64,000 bases of DNA from Nicotiana tabacum (GCF_000715075.1 NC_134080.1:71765291-71829290), one strand, 5' to 3'. Positions 1 to 13,534 are shown, counted from the stretch's first letter. Translations and numbers: made by a program. Notes: generated from the letters alone by a model not told the origin.

Positions 1-671
1 AGCTACACTCAAACTCCAACTCTTCTGTCAACCATCCGAAATCACCCCGAGGCCCCCGGGACCCCAACCAAAAGCACGAACAAGTCATATACCATTATCC
101 ACACTTATACCAATCTCTAGAACACCTAAAACAATATCGAGTTAACCAAAAGACATTGGATTCAAGCCTAAGGTTCCAAAAACTTTTGAATTCCTCTTTT
201 GATCAAAAAGTCTATCAAACCTCGTCTGAATGACCTAAAATTTTGCACACACATCGCAAATGACACAACGGACCTACTCCAACTTCCCGAATTTCATTCT
301 GACCCTTATATCAAAATCTCACCTAACAACCAGAAAATGCCAAAAATTCCAATTTCGTCAATTCAAGCCTAAATCTACTCTGGACCTCCAAAACACATTC
401 CGATCATGCTCCTAAGTCCCAAATCACCTCCGGAAGCTATTCAAACCATCTGAATTCACATCCAAGCCCTATTTCACATAAGTCAACATCCAGTTGACCT
501 TTCTATCTTAAGCTCACTCAAAAGAGACTAAGTGTCTCAAACCTTACCAAAACCTCTCCGAACCCGAGCCAACCAACCCGATAACACTTAATATAGCTGA
601 ACAAGACAATAAGAAGCAGAAATGGGAGAAACAGAGTGGTAACTCATGAAACGACCGGCCAGGTCGTTACA
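1..671 (-). repeat. LTR fragment, Tekay-like family, cut by window edge
   Basis: This stretch aligns by eye with 2970-3641 and 31950-32623, the terminal parts of the two outer-element LTRs, with many substitutions. It ends with GGTCGTTACA at 662-671, whose reverse complement TGTAACGACC is the usual start of this Solanaceae LTR family. It is therefore the 5' part of a minus-strand LTR, a third and more diverged copy. Its other end lies outside the window, so I cannot tell a solo LTR from part of a full element. Confidence 0.75.
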
Positions 672-883
672 TTAAGGCTATCCCTTCTTTTTTTTAGCAT
701 GATCCATATGATACAAAAGAAACAAGCAAATGTACAACTTCCATCAATGAATCTATTCATAGAAATACTAGAGATGCTTATGTTCTTAATTCCCCATATG
801 TCATATTATTCTATCATTTGTTCATGGATCTCAGAAAAATACGTAAGTAGAAAAAAGTTTACTTCATGATATTACTCAAAGGC
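672..883. other. Unassigned sequence between two LTRs
   Basis: About 210 bases of AT-rich DNA between the LTR fragment and the target duplication of the outer element. A plus-strand frame is open through part of it, but I recognise no domain. It resumes at 32629 on the other side of the 31.7-kb nest, so it is the original insertion site. Confidence 0.4.
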
Positions 884-888
884 ATAAT
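884..888. repeat. Target-site duplication ATAAT (left)
   Basis: ATAAT directly precedes the TG start of the left LTR at 889. The same five bases follow the right LTR at 32624-32628. A 5-bp duplication is the normal footprint of Ty3/gypsy integrase, so this fixes the outer boundaries of the nest. Confidence 0.85.
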
Positions 889-1559
889 TGTCATGACCTC
901 GGTTCGCCCCTCCGTGAACCATCGTGATGGAACCTAGTCTCTACAACTAGGTAAGCCTAACAATGCGGAAAATAAACCAATTTGCGGAAGAAATAATTTA
1001 AAACCGAAATAGTGAAATAAAATAGTATTTTAAAGTGTCGCTCGGCATACAAATACCAACTCTTGAAATATAATAACATTTCCCAAAACCCGGAATCTCA
1101 TGATCACAAGCCTTTGAATGTCTACAAGCATCTAACTCCAGAATATCTAACAAGGAAACGAAAGTACAAAAGGGCTAATACAAAAATCGAGAGTAGAAAG
1201 GGACTCTTCGTTCTACGGACGCGGCAGATATACCTCGGAGTCTCTACAAGCGCCTCGTCTCACGAGTGATAAGTCTGAATGAAGGTACCTGGATCTGCAC
1301 ATGAAAAACATGAGCAGAAAGGGCATGAGTACACCACAGTGGTACTCAGTAAGTGCCAAGCCTAACCTCGGTCGGGTAGTGACGAAGAAGGTCAGGGCCC
1401 TACTAAGGTTAAATAAAATATAAGGTTCAACAGTATAGAACAAAATAGTATGAGTAATTACAACAGTAAAAGTAACATAAGATATAAAGGACAGCAATAA
1501 CTACTACAGAAACAAAGTAAACACAAAAAGAAATACAGCCCGACTCAAAGATAGCAAAC

Positions 1560-1843
1560 GGGGATCTCCTATGATACCTTCCTGTAGTCCCAAATATAAA
1601 TATCCAGTGGATCTCCCGGGATACCATCCCGTAGTCCAACTCATAATGTGAGGGTGTCCCCCGGAATACTGATCCGTAGTCCCAAATGTAAATACTCAGT
1701 ACAGGGGGAATCTACCGGGTGTAGTCCCATAGTTCCAATGTAAATGTGCAGGGGGTCTCCCGGAATACCGTTCCATAGTCCCAAAGTAAACATACAGGGG
1801 GATCTCCCGGGATACCGTCCCGTAGTCCCAAAGTAAACACACA
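1560..1843. repeat. Degenerate minisatellite inside LTR
   Basis: Five to six units of about 45-60 bp, each with a core like CTCCCGGGATACCGTCCCGT followed by AGTCCCAAA and a variable ACAGGGGG linker. The same array is at 30560-30835 in the other LTR, so it was there before integration. The core has a CCCGGG palindrome. Confidence 0.8.
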
Positions 1844-2699
1844 GCAACAACAAGAAGAGTACATAGTTCAATTCAAGTTCCATACCAAGGTAACATAGGT
1901 ATCTCTAACCTAGCATGCTGCACGAAATCCAAATAAGGCAGCTTGAGCAAGTAAGGCAATTAAGTCAATTAGACATGCTTTCTTAAGCTAATAACAGGCT
2001 TAAATTGCAAGTAATATAAACAGGAAAGGAAACATACTAGTAATTACCTAATGAAAATCAAATTTTCAACAATTAGCATAAGTACGCACTCGTTACCTCA
2101 CGTACAAAGCATTTCAATTATCAATAATACCAAATCCTAAGGGGAAGGTCCCCCACACAAGGTTAGGCAAGCCACTTACCTCGAACCGGCTCAAAATCAA
2201 CCCGAAACTACGTTCTTGCCAGGAGTACTCGACTCCAAATGGCCCAATTCTATTCAATTCAATTGCATAATGTAAATAACACTTCAAGTAACTGATTCTA
2301 CAATTAAATTGTAAGCTAATATGCAAAATTAGGTAAAATGACCAAAACACCCTCGGGCCCACATCTCGGAATCGGGTAAAATTTATATTTTCAGAATCCT
2401 TACACTCTCATGAGTTCAGTCATGCCAAAATTATCCAAGTCCAAGGTCAATCTCCCAATCAAAATTCGAATTCTAGGTCTAAGATTTTTCTTCCAATTTT
2501 TCCCCAATTTTCACTTCCAATCCGAAATTAAATGACAAAACTAATAATAGATTAATGAAATACGACTAGAAAGGGTTAAGGAATTGTTACCCACTGATTT
2601 TCTATTCAAATTCCTCCCAAAATCGCCCTCTCCCGAGCTCCGAATAAATTTTCCAACTTTTGAAACTAAACACTCGAAGCTTCTATTTTTCTGCCAAGC

Positions 2700-2950
2700 A
2701 ATTGGTCAAAGGACCGCTTCTGCGGAAGAACGACCGCACCTGCGAAAACTCACTAATTCGCCAAGTCCACACCTGCGAAAACTCACTAATTCCCCAAGTC
2801 CGCACATGCGACCTGCTCACCGCATCTGCGGTCATGTAGGTGCGTGAGCTCATATGCACATGCGGCTCCTTGCCTTTCCTCATCTGGCCGCTTCTGAGGC
2901 TTAATTCCTCATCTGTGGGAGTCGCATCTACGGCCTCTCAACCGTAGATA
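2700..2950. repeat. Cluster of short CpG palindromes in LTR
   Basis: Repeated short words of the type CCGCACCTGCGG or CGCTTCTGCGG, some followed by the unit GAAAACTCACTAATTC. The homologous cluster in the other LTR (31685-31945) is better preserved, with more intact TGCGG words. Here many CG pairs have become TG or CA, as expected from methylation-driven decay. Confidence 0.7.
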
Positions 2951-3641
2951 CAATTATGACAGCAGCCCAAAGAACTTTAGCTGCAACTCCAAATTTTCCA
3001 ACTTCCCGTTAACCACCCGAAATCATCCCGAGGCCCCCTGGACCTCAACCAAAAGCATGAACAAGTCCTATACCACGATTCAAACTTATATCAATCCTTA
3101 AAATACCTAAAACAACATCGTAACATCGAATTAACCATGGATTCGAGCCTAAGAATTTCAAAAACTCTCAAAATACGCTTTCTATCAAAAAGTCTATCAA
3201 ACCTCGTCCGAATGACCTGAAATTTTGCACACACGTCACATTCAATACTACGGGCTACCCTAACTTCCGAAATTCCATTCCGACCCTCGGATCAAAATCT
3301 CACTATCGAATCAGGAACTTCAAAAATTCAACTTTTAGCATTTCAAGCCTAAATTAGCTATGGACCTCCAAGACACAATCTGAACACGCCCCTAAACCCA
3401 AAATCACTCAATGGAGCTAACGGAACCATCAGAATTCCATTCCAAGGTCGTCTTTACACTGTTACGACTATGGTCAAATTTCCAAAATTTAAGCTCTCAT
3501 TTAGGGACTAAGTGTCCCAAAACTCTCCGAAACTCCAAATAAACCCTCTCAGCAACTCACCATAGCAGAAACAAACACGGGGAAAGCAGTTAATAGGGGA
3601 TCGGGGCGTAAATTCTTAAAATGACCGACCGGATCATTATA

Positions 3642-3660
3642 TCTGCCCACACTTAAACAT
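3642..3660 (-). other. Polypurine tract of outer element
   Basis: On the minus strand the bases just upstream of the 3' LTR read AAGTGTGGGCAGA, purine-rich with two pyrimidine breaks. Position and composition fit the plus-strand primer site of Ty3/gypsy elements. It supports minus orientation. Confidence 0.55.
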
Positions 3661-3689
3661 TCGTCTGTCCTTGAATGAGAATAGAGACA

Positions 3690-4150
3690 TACCTGAAGTA
3701 GTAAAAAGATGAGGGTAACGGCTGCATATATCCTGCTCGGTCTCCTAGGTCACCTCCTCGACCGGCAGACCCCGCCACTGAACCTTTACTGATGCAATGT
3801 TCTTTGACCTCTGCTTTCGAACCTACCTATCCAATATTGCCATTGGCTCCTCAAAATAAGATAGATCCTTGTCCAACTGGACTGAACTGAAATCCAACAT
3901 GTGCGACGGATCACCGTGATACCTCCGGTGCATCGAAACATGAAATACCGGATGAACTCCTACCAAGCTGGGAGGTAAGGTGAGCTCATAAGCAACCTCC
4001 CCAACACGCCTCAATATCTCGAAAGGGCCGATAAACTTCGGACTCAACCTTCGTTTCTTCCCAAATCTCATAACGCCCTTCATAGGTGAAACCCAAAGCA
4101 GAACCCGCTCTCCAACCATATAGGAAACATCACGAATCTTCCGGTCCATG
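3690..4150 (-). pseudogene. Pol C-terminus: integrase C-terminal domain plus chromodomain
   Basis: The minus-strand frame from 4149 encodes the integrase C-terminal region (DRKIRDVSYMVGERVLLWVS, then a KFIGPFEILRRVGEVAYEL block and HPVFHVSMHRRY). An aspartate- and leucine-rich linker follows. The chromodomain then begins with EEPMAILDR and, after an in-frame TAG, continues as VRKQRSK, VKVQWRG, VTWETE, DICSRYPHLF. Chromodomains of this kind guide chromovirus integration to particular chromatin. The TAG replaces the glutamine usual after AILDR. The frame ends near the left LTR. Confidence 0.85.
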
Positions 4151-4990
4151 TAACTCTTCTGTATGGATTGGGTTGTACGGAGTCTATCCTAAATCACCTT
4201 AACCTTCTCCAAGGCATCCTGAACCAATTCTATACCCAATAATCTGGCCTCACCCGGCTCAAACCAACCCACCAGGGATCAACACCGCCTGCCATATAAA
4301 GCCTCATACGGTGCCATCTGAATGCTGGACTGATAGCTGTTGTTGTAAGCAAACTTCGCCACTGTCAAGAACCAATCCCAAGACCCTCCAAACTCAATCA
4401 CACACACATGGAAAATATCCTCAATAATCTAAATAATGCGCTTGGACTGTCTGTCTGGTGAAATATTGTACTTAACTCCACCAGAGTACCCAACTCATGT
4501 TGAACGGCCCTCCAGAACTATGATATGAACTGAGTACCTCTATTTGAAATGATGGAAACTGGAATACATGCAGACGAACAATCTCCCGGATATAAATCTC
4601 TGCTAGACGCAGAAGAATAGGTAGTACACACAGGAATGAAGTGCACGGACTTGGTCAGCCGATCCACAATCACCCAAATGGCATCGAACTTCCTCAAAGT
4701 CCATGGGAGCCCATCTACAAAGTCCATGGTGATCCGCTCCCACTTCCACTCCGGAATCTCTATCTCCTGAAGCAACCCACTCGATCTCTGGTGCTCATAC
4801 TTCACCTGCTGATAATTGAGGCACCGAGCATGTATTTCTTCATCCGCCTCAACCAATAGTGTTATCTCAAATCCTGATACATCTTTGCGATATCCGGATG
4901 AATCGAATACCGCGAGATATAGGCCTTCTCTAAAATCAACTCCCGAAGACCATCAACATTGGGTACACAAATCCGACCTTGCATCCTCAA
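4151..4990 (-). pseudogene. Integrase zinc-binding and catalytic core, degraded
   Basis: The minus strand carries the family's RNase H-fold integrase core: ERITMDFVDGLPW, then FDAIWVIVDRLTKSVHFIPV, then SIISNRGTQF. The first catalytic aspartate (in TMDFVD) is present. The second, normally SDRGTQF, is asparagine at codon 4542-4544. The glutamate of the usual QSER motif is also missing: the region around 4440-4480 reads out of register and ends in stops. A partial zinc-binding segment (ARCLNYQQVKYEHQ) precedes the core. It continues to FGGSWD and MAPYEALYGRRC near 4270-4410, both typical of this clade. Confidence 0.85.
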
Positions 4991-5124
4991 TATGCCATTA
5001 TTACCAATAGTCACATCCCTAGAATCACAATGCTAAACCGTGTCCTTGAGGACAAGCAAATGAGGGTCATCGTACTGACGCTCCCTGATATGATCAAATA
5101 AGGAAGACCGAGAAAACACGCAAG

Positions 5125-5760
5125 CTAGAACCGACTAGGCTCCAAAAGATCCAATCTCACAAACTGGCTGGCTAAGGCCTGAACATCCATCGCCATGGGC
5201 CTCTCCGCTGCTGGTAAATAAGCCAAACTCCCCAAACTCTCTGCCCGGTAATTCAAGGCGTCGGCCACCATATTGGCCTTGCCTGGGTGATAGAAAATAG
5301 TGATATCATAGTCCTTTAGCAACTCTAACCACCTCATCTGGCGTAAATTAAGATCCTTTTGCTTGAACAGGTGCTGCAAGATCCGATGATCAGTATAAAT
5401 CTCACAAGGAACACTGTACAAATAATGGTGCCAGATCTTCAGGGCGTAAAAAATGGTAGCTAACTCTAGATCATGGACAGGGTAATTCTTGTCATGTACC
5501 TTCAACTGTCTGGATGCGTAGGCAATCACCCTACCGTCCTGCATCAACACCGATACAAGGCCAATCCTTGAGGCATCATAATAGACCGTATAAGACCCGA
5601 ACCTATAGGCAATATCAAAACTGGGGTTGTAGTCAAAGCTGCATTGAGCTTCTGAAAGCTTGCCTCACACTCTTATGTCCACTGGAACAGAGCACCCTTC
5701 TGGGTCAACCTAGTCATAGGGGCTACAATCGATGAAAACCCCTCCACAAAATGGCGGTAG
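5125..5760 (-). pseudogene. Connection and RNase H domain of outer element
   Basis: The open minus-strand segment 5550-5125 encodes RNase [38 protein letters not shown] and [12 protein letters not shown]. The catalytic acids are the D in the upstream YYDAS, the E in LEL and the D in YTDH. Typical chromovirus text follows ([20 protein letters not shown]). The upstream connection (TRLTQKGALFQW) has an in-frame stop near 5675. It would degrade RNA in the RNA-DNA hybrid during reverse transcription. The domain is well preserved but joined to broken neighbours. Confidence 0.88.
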
Positions 5761-6470
5761 TAACCCGCCAAGCCAAGGTAACTGCGGATATTTGTAGCTG
5801 AGGATGGTCTGGGCCAACTCTGCGCTGCCTCTACTTTCTTCGGATCCACCTAAATACCCTCACTTGATACCACGTGGCCTAAGAATGCCACAGAATCCAA
5901 CTAAAACTCACATTTTGAGAACTTTGCATATAACTTCTTTTCCCTCAAATTCTGGAGCATTGTCCTCAAGTGCTGCTCATGATCTTCCCGATTTTGGGAA
6001 TATACTAGAATATCATTAATAAAGACAATGACAAACGAGTCAAGATATGTCTGGAATGCATAAAGGCTGCTGGGGCATTGGTCAGCCCAAATGACATAAC
6101 AAGGAACTCGTAATGACCATACCGAGTCCTGAAAGTAGTCTTCGGGATATCAGGCTCCCGAATCTTCAACTGATGGTACCTTGAACGCAAGTTAATCTTA
6201 GAAAATACTCATGCACCTTGAAGCTTGTCAAACAAATCATCAATACGAGGCAAAGGATATCGGTTCTTCACTGTAACTTTGTTCAACTGGCAATAATCAA
6301 TGCACATACGCATAGAACCATCCTTTTTCTTCACAAACAAGACAAGAGAACCCCAAGGTGATACACTGGGCCAAAAAAAACCCTTATCAAGTAATTCTGT
6401 AATTGATCATTCAACTCCTTCAACTTAGGAGGAGCCATACAATATAGAGGAATAGAAATGGGCTGAGTGA
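5761..6470 (-). pseudogene. Reverse transcriptase of outer element, active site lost
   Basis: Minus-strand blocks in order are [13 protein letters not shown] (start of the domain, about 6440), [49 protein letters not shown], a frameshift, then [14 protein letters not shown] and FLGHVVSSEG. The metal-binding motif should be F(V/I)DD. Here 6012-6023 reads F-I-N-D, so one catalytic aspartate is asparagine. A deletion of about 17 bases near 6060 causes the frameshift before the motif. There are stops near 6208, 5900 and 5850. It would have copied the element RNA into DNA and cannot do so now. Confidence 0.9.
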
Positions 6471-6842
6471 CCAACAACAGATCAATGCCAAAATTAATAT
6501 CTCTATCAGGTGGCATTCCTGGAAGATCAGCTGGAAAAACATAAGGAAAATCCCGTACTACTGGGACTGAATCAACTGAAGGGGTATCAATACTGACATC
6601 TCTCACATAAGCTAGATACGCGTCACACCCCTTCTCAACCATAGGTTGAGCCTTAAGAAAAGAAATAACTCTGCTAGGAGTGTGATCTAAAGCACCCTCC
6701 ACTCAACACGCGGTACACCTAGCATAGCTAGTGTCACAGTTTTGGTGTGACAATCAAGAATAACATAATGGGGAAACAACCAGTCCATGCCCAAGATAAT
6801 ATCAAAATCTACCATGCTGAGTAACAATAAATTGGCTCTGGT
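6471..6842 (-). pseudogene. Protease to reverse transcriptase linker, outer element
   Basis: An open minus-strand stretch (from 6702) encodes the region between protease and reverse transcriptase: RVISFLKAQPMVEKGCDAYL, then VPVVRDFPYVFPADLPGMPP, then NFGIDLLLVTQPISIP. This wording is characteristic of Tekay/Del chromoviruses. Stops lie between it and the protease at 6843. Confidence 0.8.
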
Positions 6843-7200
6843 CTAAAAACCACTAAAAGCAACCAAACATGACCGATAAACATGATCCACAACAAGAGAA
6901 TCTCCCACAGGAGTAGAAACATAAATAGGGGAACTCAAAGAATCCCGAGGTACACCTAAATACGGAGCAAAATAAGAAGACACATAAGAGTAAGTGGAGC
7001 CTGGATCGAATAGAACCGATGCATCTTTGTAAAAAACAAGTATAATACCTGTGATGACAGAATCAGAGGCAACAGCCTCGGTACGGGCAAGAAAGGCATA
7101 GTATCGGGCATGGCCTCCCCCCCTAGGGAAACCTCTACCTCCCCAACCTCCACCTCTAGCTGGCTGAGCAGGTGGGGTAGCAACTGGAGCTATAACCATA
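6843..7200 (-). pseudogene. Retropepsin-like protease, outer element
   Basis: The minus-strand segment from 7199 begins with a glycine/arginine-rich linker and then a protease with ASVLFDPGSTYSYVSSYF. The DPGS triad region of an aspartic protease is intact, and VGDSLVVDHVYRSC follows. It would process the Gag-Pol polyprotein. It ends at a stop at 6843-6845, where the family normally continues. Confidence 0.85.
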
Positions 7201-7269
7201 GCATGAGAACTCTATGGGGCGCACTGTGGCTGGGAAGTCTGTAGAGGCGCACTCCTCCCTAGTCTAGGG

Positions 7270-7311
7270 GCAATCCATCACCATATGGCATGTGTCACAA
7301 CACTTAAAACA
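7270..7311 (-). other. Gag CCHC zinc knuckle
   Basis: Minus-strand translation gives CFKCCDTCHMVMDC, an exact CX2CX4HX4C nucleocapsid knuckle. The family normally has glycines at two positions where this copy has cysteines, so folding may be affected. It lies between the gag core and the protease, as expected. Confidence 0.8.
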
Positions 7312-8557
<1,246 letters not shown>

Positions 8558-11500
8558 TATCGCGCCCCCTTTTTCCCTTTTGATGGGTATGTCCGGGTTT
8601 TGACATTCCATGGGGTGTGATAACTCATTTCCTTTTGGGGATTGGGTATTTGAAGAGTCTCCACCTAACGGATTATGGTGCGTTAGGCACCTAGAGCGAT
8701 TAACTCTTGGGTTGGTTTGTATTACCAGAGATTAGGGTAAGGGCTCGAGGTGACCTCGAGGAAAAGGTGTTAGGCACCCCTCTTGGTCCACAACTGTGGG
8801 TCCCAGCCGAACTTATATTCACAAATTAGTCCATATAAATAGTTGAATCAAATAAGTTGCAAGTAAGCACATTGGATAATTCAAAGGTTGGCATAAGTTG
8901 TACAAAAAAATAAAAGAGGATTTGGGTAAAGAGGGTCCTAAGTTGTTTATCCTATAGGATCACCCCACGCAATGTCTGGTAAACACTCCTCAATGAGGGG
9001 CTACACGTGACATTAACGCGTAGTCATCATATCCCATATCTACCCTTCCCTTCCCCTTATTGGTCATGCAAAGCGATTGTTTGGTCAACGATTTCTATTG
9101 CGTGCTGCTACCCATCCCTTCTTAATGGTCTTGGAGGGAGTTAGGACCTCTACCTATAGATAGTTCTAGATGTACCCCTAAGGTTCAGAAAGGCAAAAAC
9201 TCTAAGGAGACACTCAAAGCATTTAGGACTTTTACACATAATAGGAGCAATTAAGAGGCTCAAAGTTTCCTCCTCAAGTAAACATATAAGCAGCACAACT
9301 CACATACAGTTAAGGTCTCATTGATCAATGTCCTAAAGCAAGATATCTAAGTGAATATGCAGAAACAGACAAAGCCTTTTATACGCAGAAGTTATAACCT
9401 AGTAGTTGCCTAAGGACACTGTTTAAATCCTGTTAGGATAAGAAAGGTTAAACGACAGAGACAGCTTCAAGGAAATGCAGTTTTTGAAAATGCCCTAAGG
9501 CTTGCCTATATGCATAATACTGGTGTCTATATTAATGCAGAAGCAAACAGGTTTTCGAAATAGACTGCTTTAATACCTATAGGCATGATATCTAATGAGA
9601 TTAAAGCAATTTTGAAAGGAACTTGTTTCAAGAAATGTTTAACACTAACTAAGACCAGTTTTAAAAAATGAACTAGGCGTAATGAAATTGATTTATTAGG
9701 CCTAACTAAATTATCAGACAGTATTACGAGTAGAATCCCTATAGGCATGATATCTAGGTGGATTACTGATTTTAATCGATTTGCAGCAACATACAGGAAT
9801 ACTCGTTAAAATAGAATCGAAGTTAAATCCTATAGGCATGGCATCTATATTTGAATTTATTTAATATATGATTGTTTGGAAACTATAAACATGGTTTCTA
9901 ACATGACAAAATGCAGAACCTTATGAACATGATTTCTACCTGATGCAAACGAAATTAAGAGTGAAATCCTATATGCATGAATTCTATTAGGCAAAGCAAT
10001 CAGATTCAAAAGAGCAAACCTATGAGCACATTTTTTACTTATGCAAGAAGTCAGACTTCAAAAATAAGGTCCTAAGTGAAGGATTTCTACCTGTATTACC
10101 CTTTAAAGTATGCATCTATCTACCCTTTTACTAAATACCCCAATTATCTGTTTACAAATTATTATAGGCCAATGAATGAATTATATAAGTAAAATATAAA
10201 ATCAAGAAGCTATTCTATAGGGAGCCTGCAATTAGGCCCAAGTTTTCCAAAGCCTCCAATGGAATCATAAGCCTCAATTCCATAGACAAATTAGAGTCTA
10301 GGTGCATCAATGTTCCCTAAGGGCCTCAAGGACCCCGGGCAATGCTTACACCTAGACTTAGCAACCAAGAATTGAACCAGGGCAGTGTGGAAAGGCCAGC
10401 CTCAGTATACCAGAGTTTAGAGGGCTCTCAAGAGGATCCCAAGGCAGTACACATACTAGAGGGGGCAGAACTTATTGACTAGGAGTAAAGTGGGAGTGCA
10501 GGACACAAGTTGAAAAAGGTTTATTAAGGACTGGATCAGAAAGTCTGTTTTTGAAAGCAATTAGTAAAGCAACTGAGATTGTTTGAAAAGAAGTTGGAGT
10601 AGTGAACAAAGCTCAAACACCTTAAGATAGGATCACACACAGCTAGTCTACAGAATCCAAATGAATTCAGTAGTCACATAGGGGTCAAGGGGTTTGGGAC
10701 ACATAGACATTTGACTGCAAACACATAACCCAGCAAGGGTCTTAGGACTGGTTTGGACATGCTCAGAAATAGTTGACACTGGCACAAACACAAACTAGTC
10801 AGGAAGAACACAAACACATAGAGGGGGATAGGGATTTGGGGATTCATAAGATGGTAAGTACACGGTAAGTAAAAGACAATTACCAAGGCATGCTTTGAAA
10901 CACACATAAGGGAATACATTAATCTAAAGGGAAAGGGAGACATAATAACATGCTTATAATGTGACTTAACTACAAGTTTCACAATGGAACCACAAGAAGA
11001 AGCAAACTTGAAATAAGAGAAACTGAAACAATAAAAGAAGCATGTTGTTGTTGAGGCTTTAAATTAAAACTAGGACATACCAGTGGAGAGAGAAGTAAGC
11101 ATAATGAAAGAACAAGAGACAACAGATGATTAGCCTTGGCTTGCAGCCGGCTAATAGTTGCAAATAGCACAAGAGAGAGGGGAGAGCAGAGATTTTTAGC
11201 AGGAGAAGTAGTTTTTGAAAAACCAAGTGTTCCCCTCTGTTAATGAAAGACTTAGGGTATTTATAGTTTTGAAAATAGGCAAAAAGTAAGGTAACAAGTA
11301 AAGGTTTAGCACAATTATGGAAGTAATCACAATTAGAATCCAATTAATACAAGTACTACCCTTTAATCAAGGAATCACAACTTAAACGGATACCAACAGG
11401 GATAACCAAGGAAAGAAAATAAATTGAAAAAGACCAATTTTTACCATATAAGGGGTAGTAAAAGTATAGAGCATATGATTGAGTCTAAGTACAGAATAAA

Positions 11501-13163
11501 CCAATTAAGGAAAATATTCAGTAAGAATGAAGTACCACTGCAAATAAGGAAATGGAATTAGTCAATTTAAACAGACGAGTAGAATTTTAGGGTTTTAAAA
11601 GAAAATCTTGCAATCAAACCATAAATTAAAGAAATCAGAATCAATTAAGAGGGAGTCATGATTCTGTACTTCAACATATAAATAGAGAAGAACGAACAGG
11701 CATAGCAAACAGGCAAGGTCAGCCATATCAACAGAAAGAAGCAAGAGATGAACAAACAAAATGAACACAATCATACAGAAGTGACATGAGTAGGCTAAAG
11801 ACTCAGTAGAAAACCCATTCGAAGCATGGTAACTAACAGAAACTTAACAAAATCAAGTAGTCATGGCTAACACACAGAACCAAAGCAAAGAAGGTCTTAA
11901 AAAATTAGGGCTTTTTAACATAAGCTAGTTAAAAAAGCAACAACAACATAAGATCAGTCAAAAACAAGCAAGGAAAGAGGTTTAATCATAAAGAAAATCA
12001 GTTAAAACAAGTGTAGAAGGAACTCCGAGAAACCCTAATTTTTAAAGAAAGTAAAATTGTTTAAAGTTGACGATCTTTCAGAAAAAGTTCGAGAATAGTG
12101 CAAAACATATGAAGAAACAGACTTAAAGCATAAAAATAGCATAGATCTGAGAGATTCAGACGAGAGGTAGGGTTTCAAAGGAAACCCAGATAGAAACGAA
12201 AGAACCTGTTGTAAACTTCATCGATCATAACATATAAGGTGTGATTTTGCCCAAAATCACATGGGAGAAGCCATGAATAACAGAAACATAAACCCTAGGT
12301 CCAAATCGGCATGGCCCAGGACCCTTGAAGGCCTTAGAGATGATTAGCAAGGTGGTGGAGTGGCCATTAGAGGCTTGGGGTTGAAAGGTAGTCGCCGGAG
12401 ATGACTGGAGAAAGAGGAGGTGGTTGAAGAATGATTAGGGTTAGGTTGAGAGAGAATAGAGACCAGAGAATCTGAAGGCGGCGGGGGTTTGGAAATGAGT
12501 AGGTTTAGGGGGTCGTTTAGGAATTAAAAAGGAAAGGGTGTGTGTGGACTGTTGATCTCCCAGATCAACAGTCAGGATTCAATCGGGTAGTTGGATTTCG
12601 GGTTTGGGTAAGGGTTTATAGGGTTTGGGTCGGGTTATTTAATAGGAAATTGGGCTGGGGATTGGGTCCACTTTGGCTAAAATTGAAAGCCAAATTTGGC
12701 TATTATTTAAATAGTCGATTTTCCACTATTTTAATTTATAATAAATAGTAGGTAATTCCTGGAAAATAATTTAATATGCCAAAATGATTTAGAATACATA
12801 ATTATCATTTAAAAAAATATAGCGACCAATTTTGCGCATATAAAATATAATTATACCTTAAATGGGCGAACATTGTAATTATATGCAATTTAGCTTAAAA
12901 ATACTAAATGTGATTATAAAAATTACATTAGCCATATTTTGGCATAAGTATAGAAATTAAATGAATAAATCATTATAATAATAATTTAGAAAATAATTAT
13001 TGGGGATTTTATGGATAAAAGTGGAGAAAATAAATCAATTTAAATCCTTAAAATTATGGGAAAATTTATAAAAAATTTTTGCATGATTATATATGCATAT
13101 ATATGCTATTTTGAAGGTATTTATGCATATTTAAAATACATAGGAAAAAACTGGGTATCAACA
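8558..13163 (-). repeat. 3' LTR of inner Ogre element
   Basis: It matches 25571-29619 almost throughout. On the minus strand it begins TGTTGATACCC at 13163 and ends near CGCGATA at 8558; the intact end in the other copy is CGCGACA. It is about 560 bp longer than its partner, mainly because it keeps two segments (about 9670-10165 and 10930-10985) missing there. The frames open inside it on the minus strand recur in both copies but are low-complexity and probably meaningless. Confidence 0.93.
11258..11265 (-). promoter_or_regulatory. TATA box in 3' LTR of inner element
   Basis: The minus strand reads CTATAAATACC here, a canonical plant TATA box mid-way through the LTR where U3 meets R. The same box is at 27718-27725 in the 5' LTR. 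Transcription toward lower coordinates would start some 30 bases beyond it. Confidence 0.7.
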
Positions 13164-13180
13164 GCTGCCCCTCTTTACCC
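13164..13180 (-). other. Polypurine tract of inner element
   Basis: The minus strand reads GGGTAAAGAGGGGCAGC directly before the TGTTGATACC start of the 3' LTR. This purine tract is typical of Ogre/Tat elements and primes plus-strand DNA synthesis. Confidence 0.85.
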
Positions 13181-13534
13181 GGGAAGGATGAAAGAGTTTT
13201 CGGGTAAAGAAATGATGGCCAATTTTGACCGGATGGGATGTTTCAAAAGTCGGAGGCCAAACTCCGGTTTTCGAGTTGCCTACATATCCCTGGTTTTACA
13301 GGAATCAGGCCATGTGTAGTTCTGGATTTACCTGCGGAGTATGCCAATGAAATTATTGTAAGAACGGACACGAGATGTGGAAGCAGCTACGATGAACGGT
13401 TAAGGCTCAAGGCGGTTGGAGGGAACTAGAGCGAGATCGCTCTTGCTAGGATAGTGGTTGCTTATTGGTTACCTGCAAATAAAAGATGCTACTAATGTAT
13501 TTGCAAAAATTTAAACATGATGCAAATTCCTTTT

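Larger units (their letters stand above)
889..3641 (-). repeat. 3' LTR of outer chromovirus
   Basis: It matches 29892-32623 over its length. The shared start (plus strand) is a TGTCATGACC-like word followed by a block of CGCCCCTCCGTGAACCATCG type. The far end is a GGTCGTTACA-like word, here decayed to GATCATTATA. Read on the minus strand it runs from a decayed TGTAACGACC to GGTCATGACA. Coding pieces on the minus strand end just to its right, so it is the 3' LTR. The two LTRs differ at roughly one base in eight in the parts I compared by eye. Confidence 0.9.

Noticed and set aside
636..869. 77-codon plus-strand frame
   Set aside because: Its first part lies in an LTR end and the rest is AT-rich text with no recognisable domain.
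11059..11343. 94-codon minus-strand frame, repeated at 27519-27803 in the other LTR
   Set aside because: It spans the LTR TATA box and is leucine-rich, low-complexity text. It recurs only because the two LTRs are copies.
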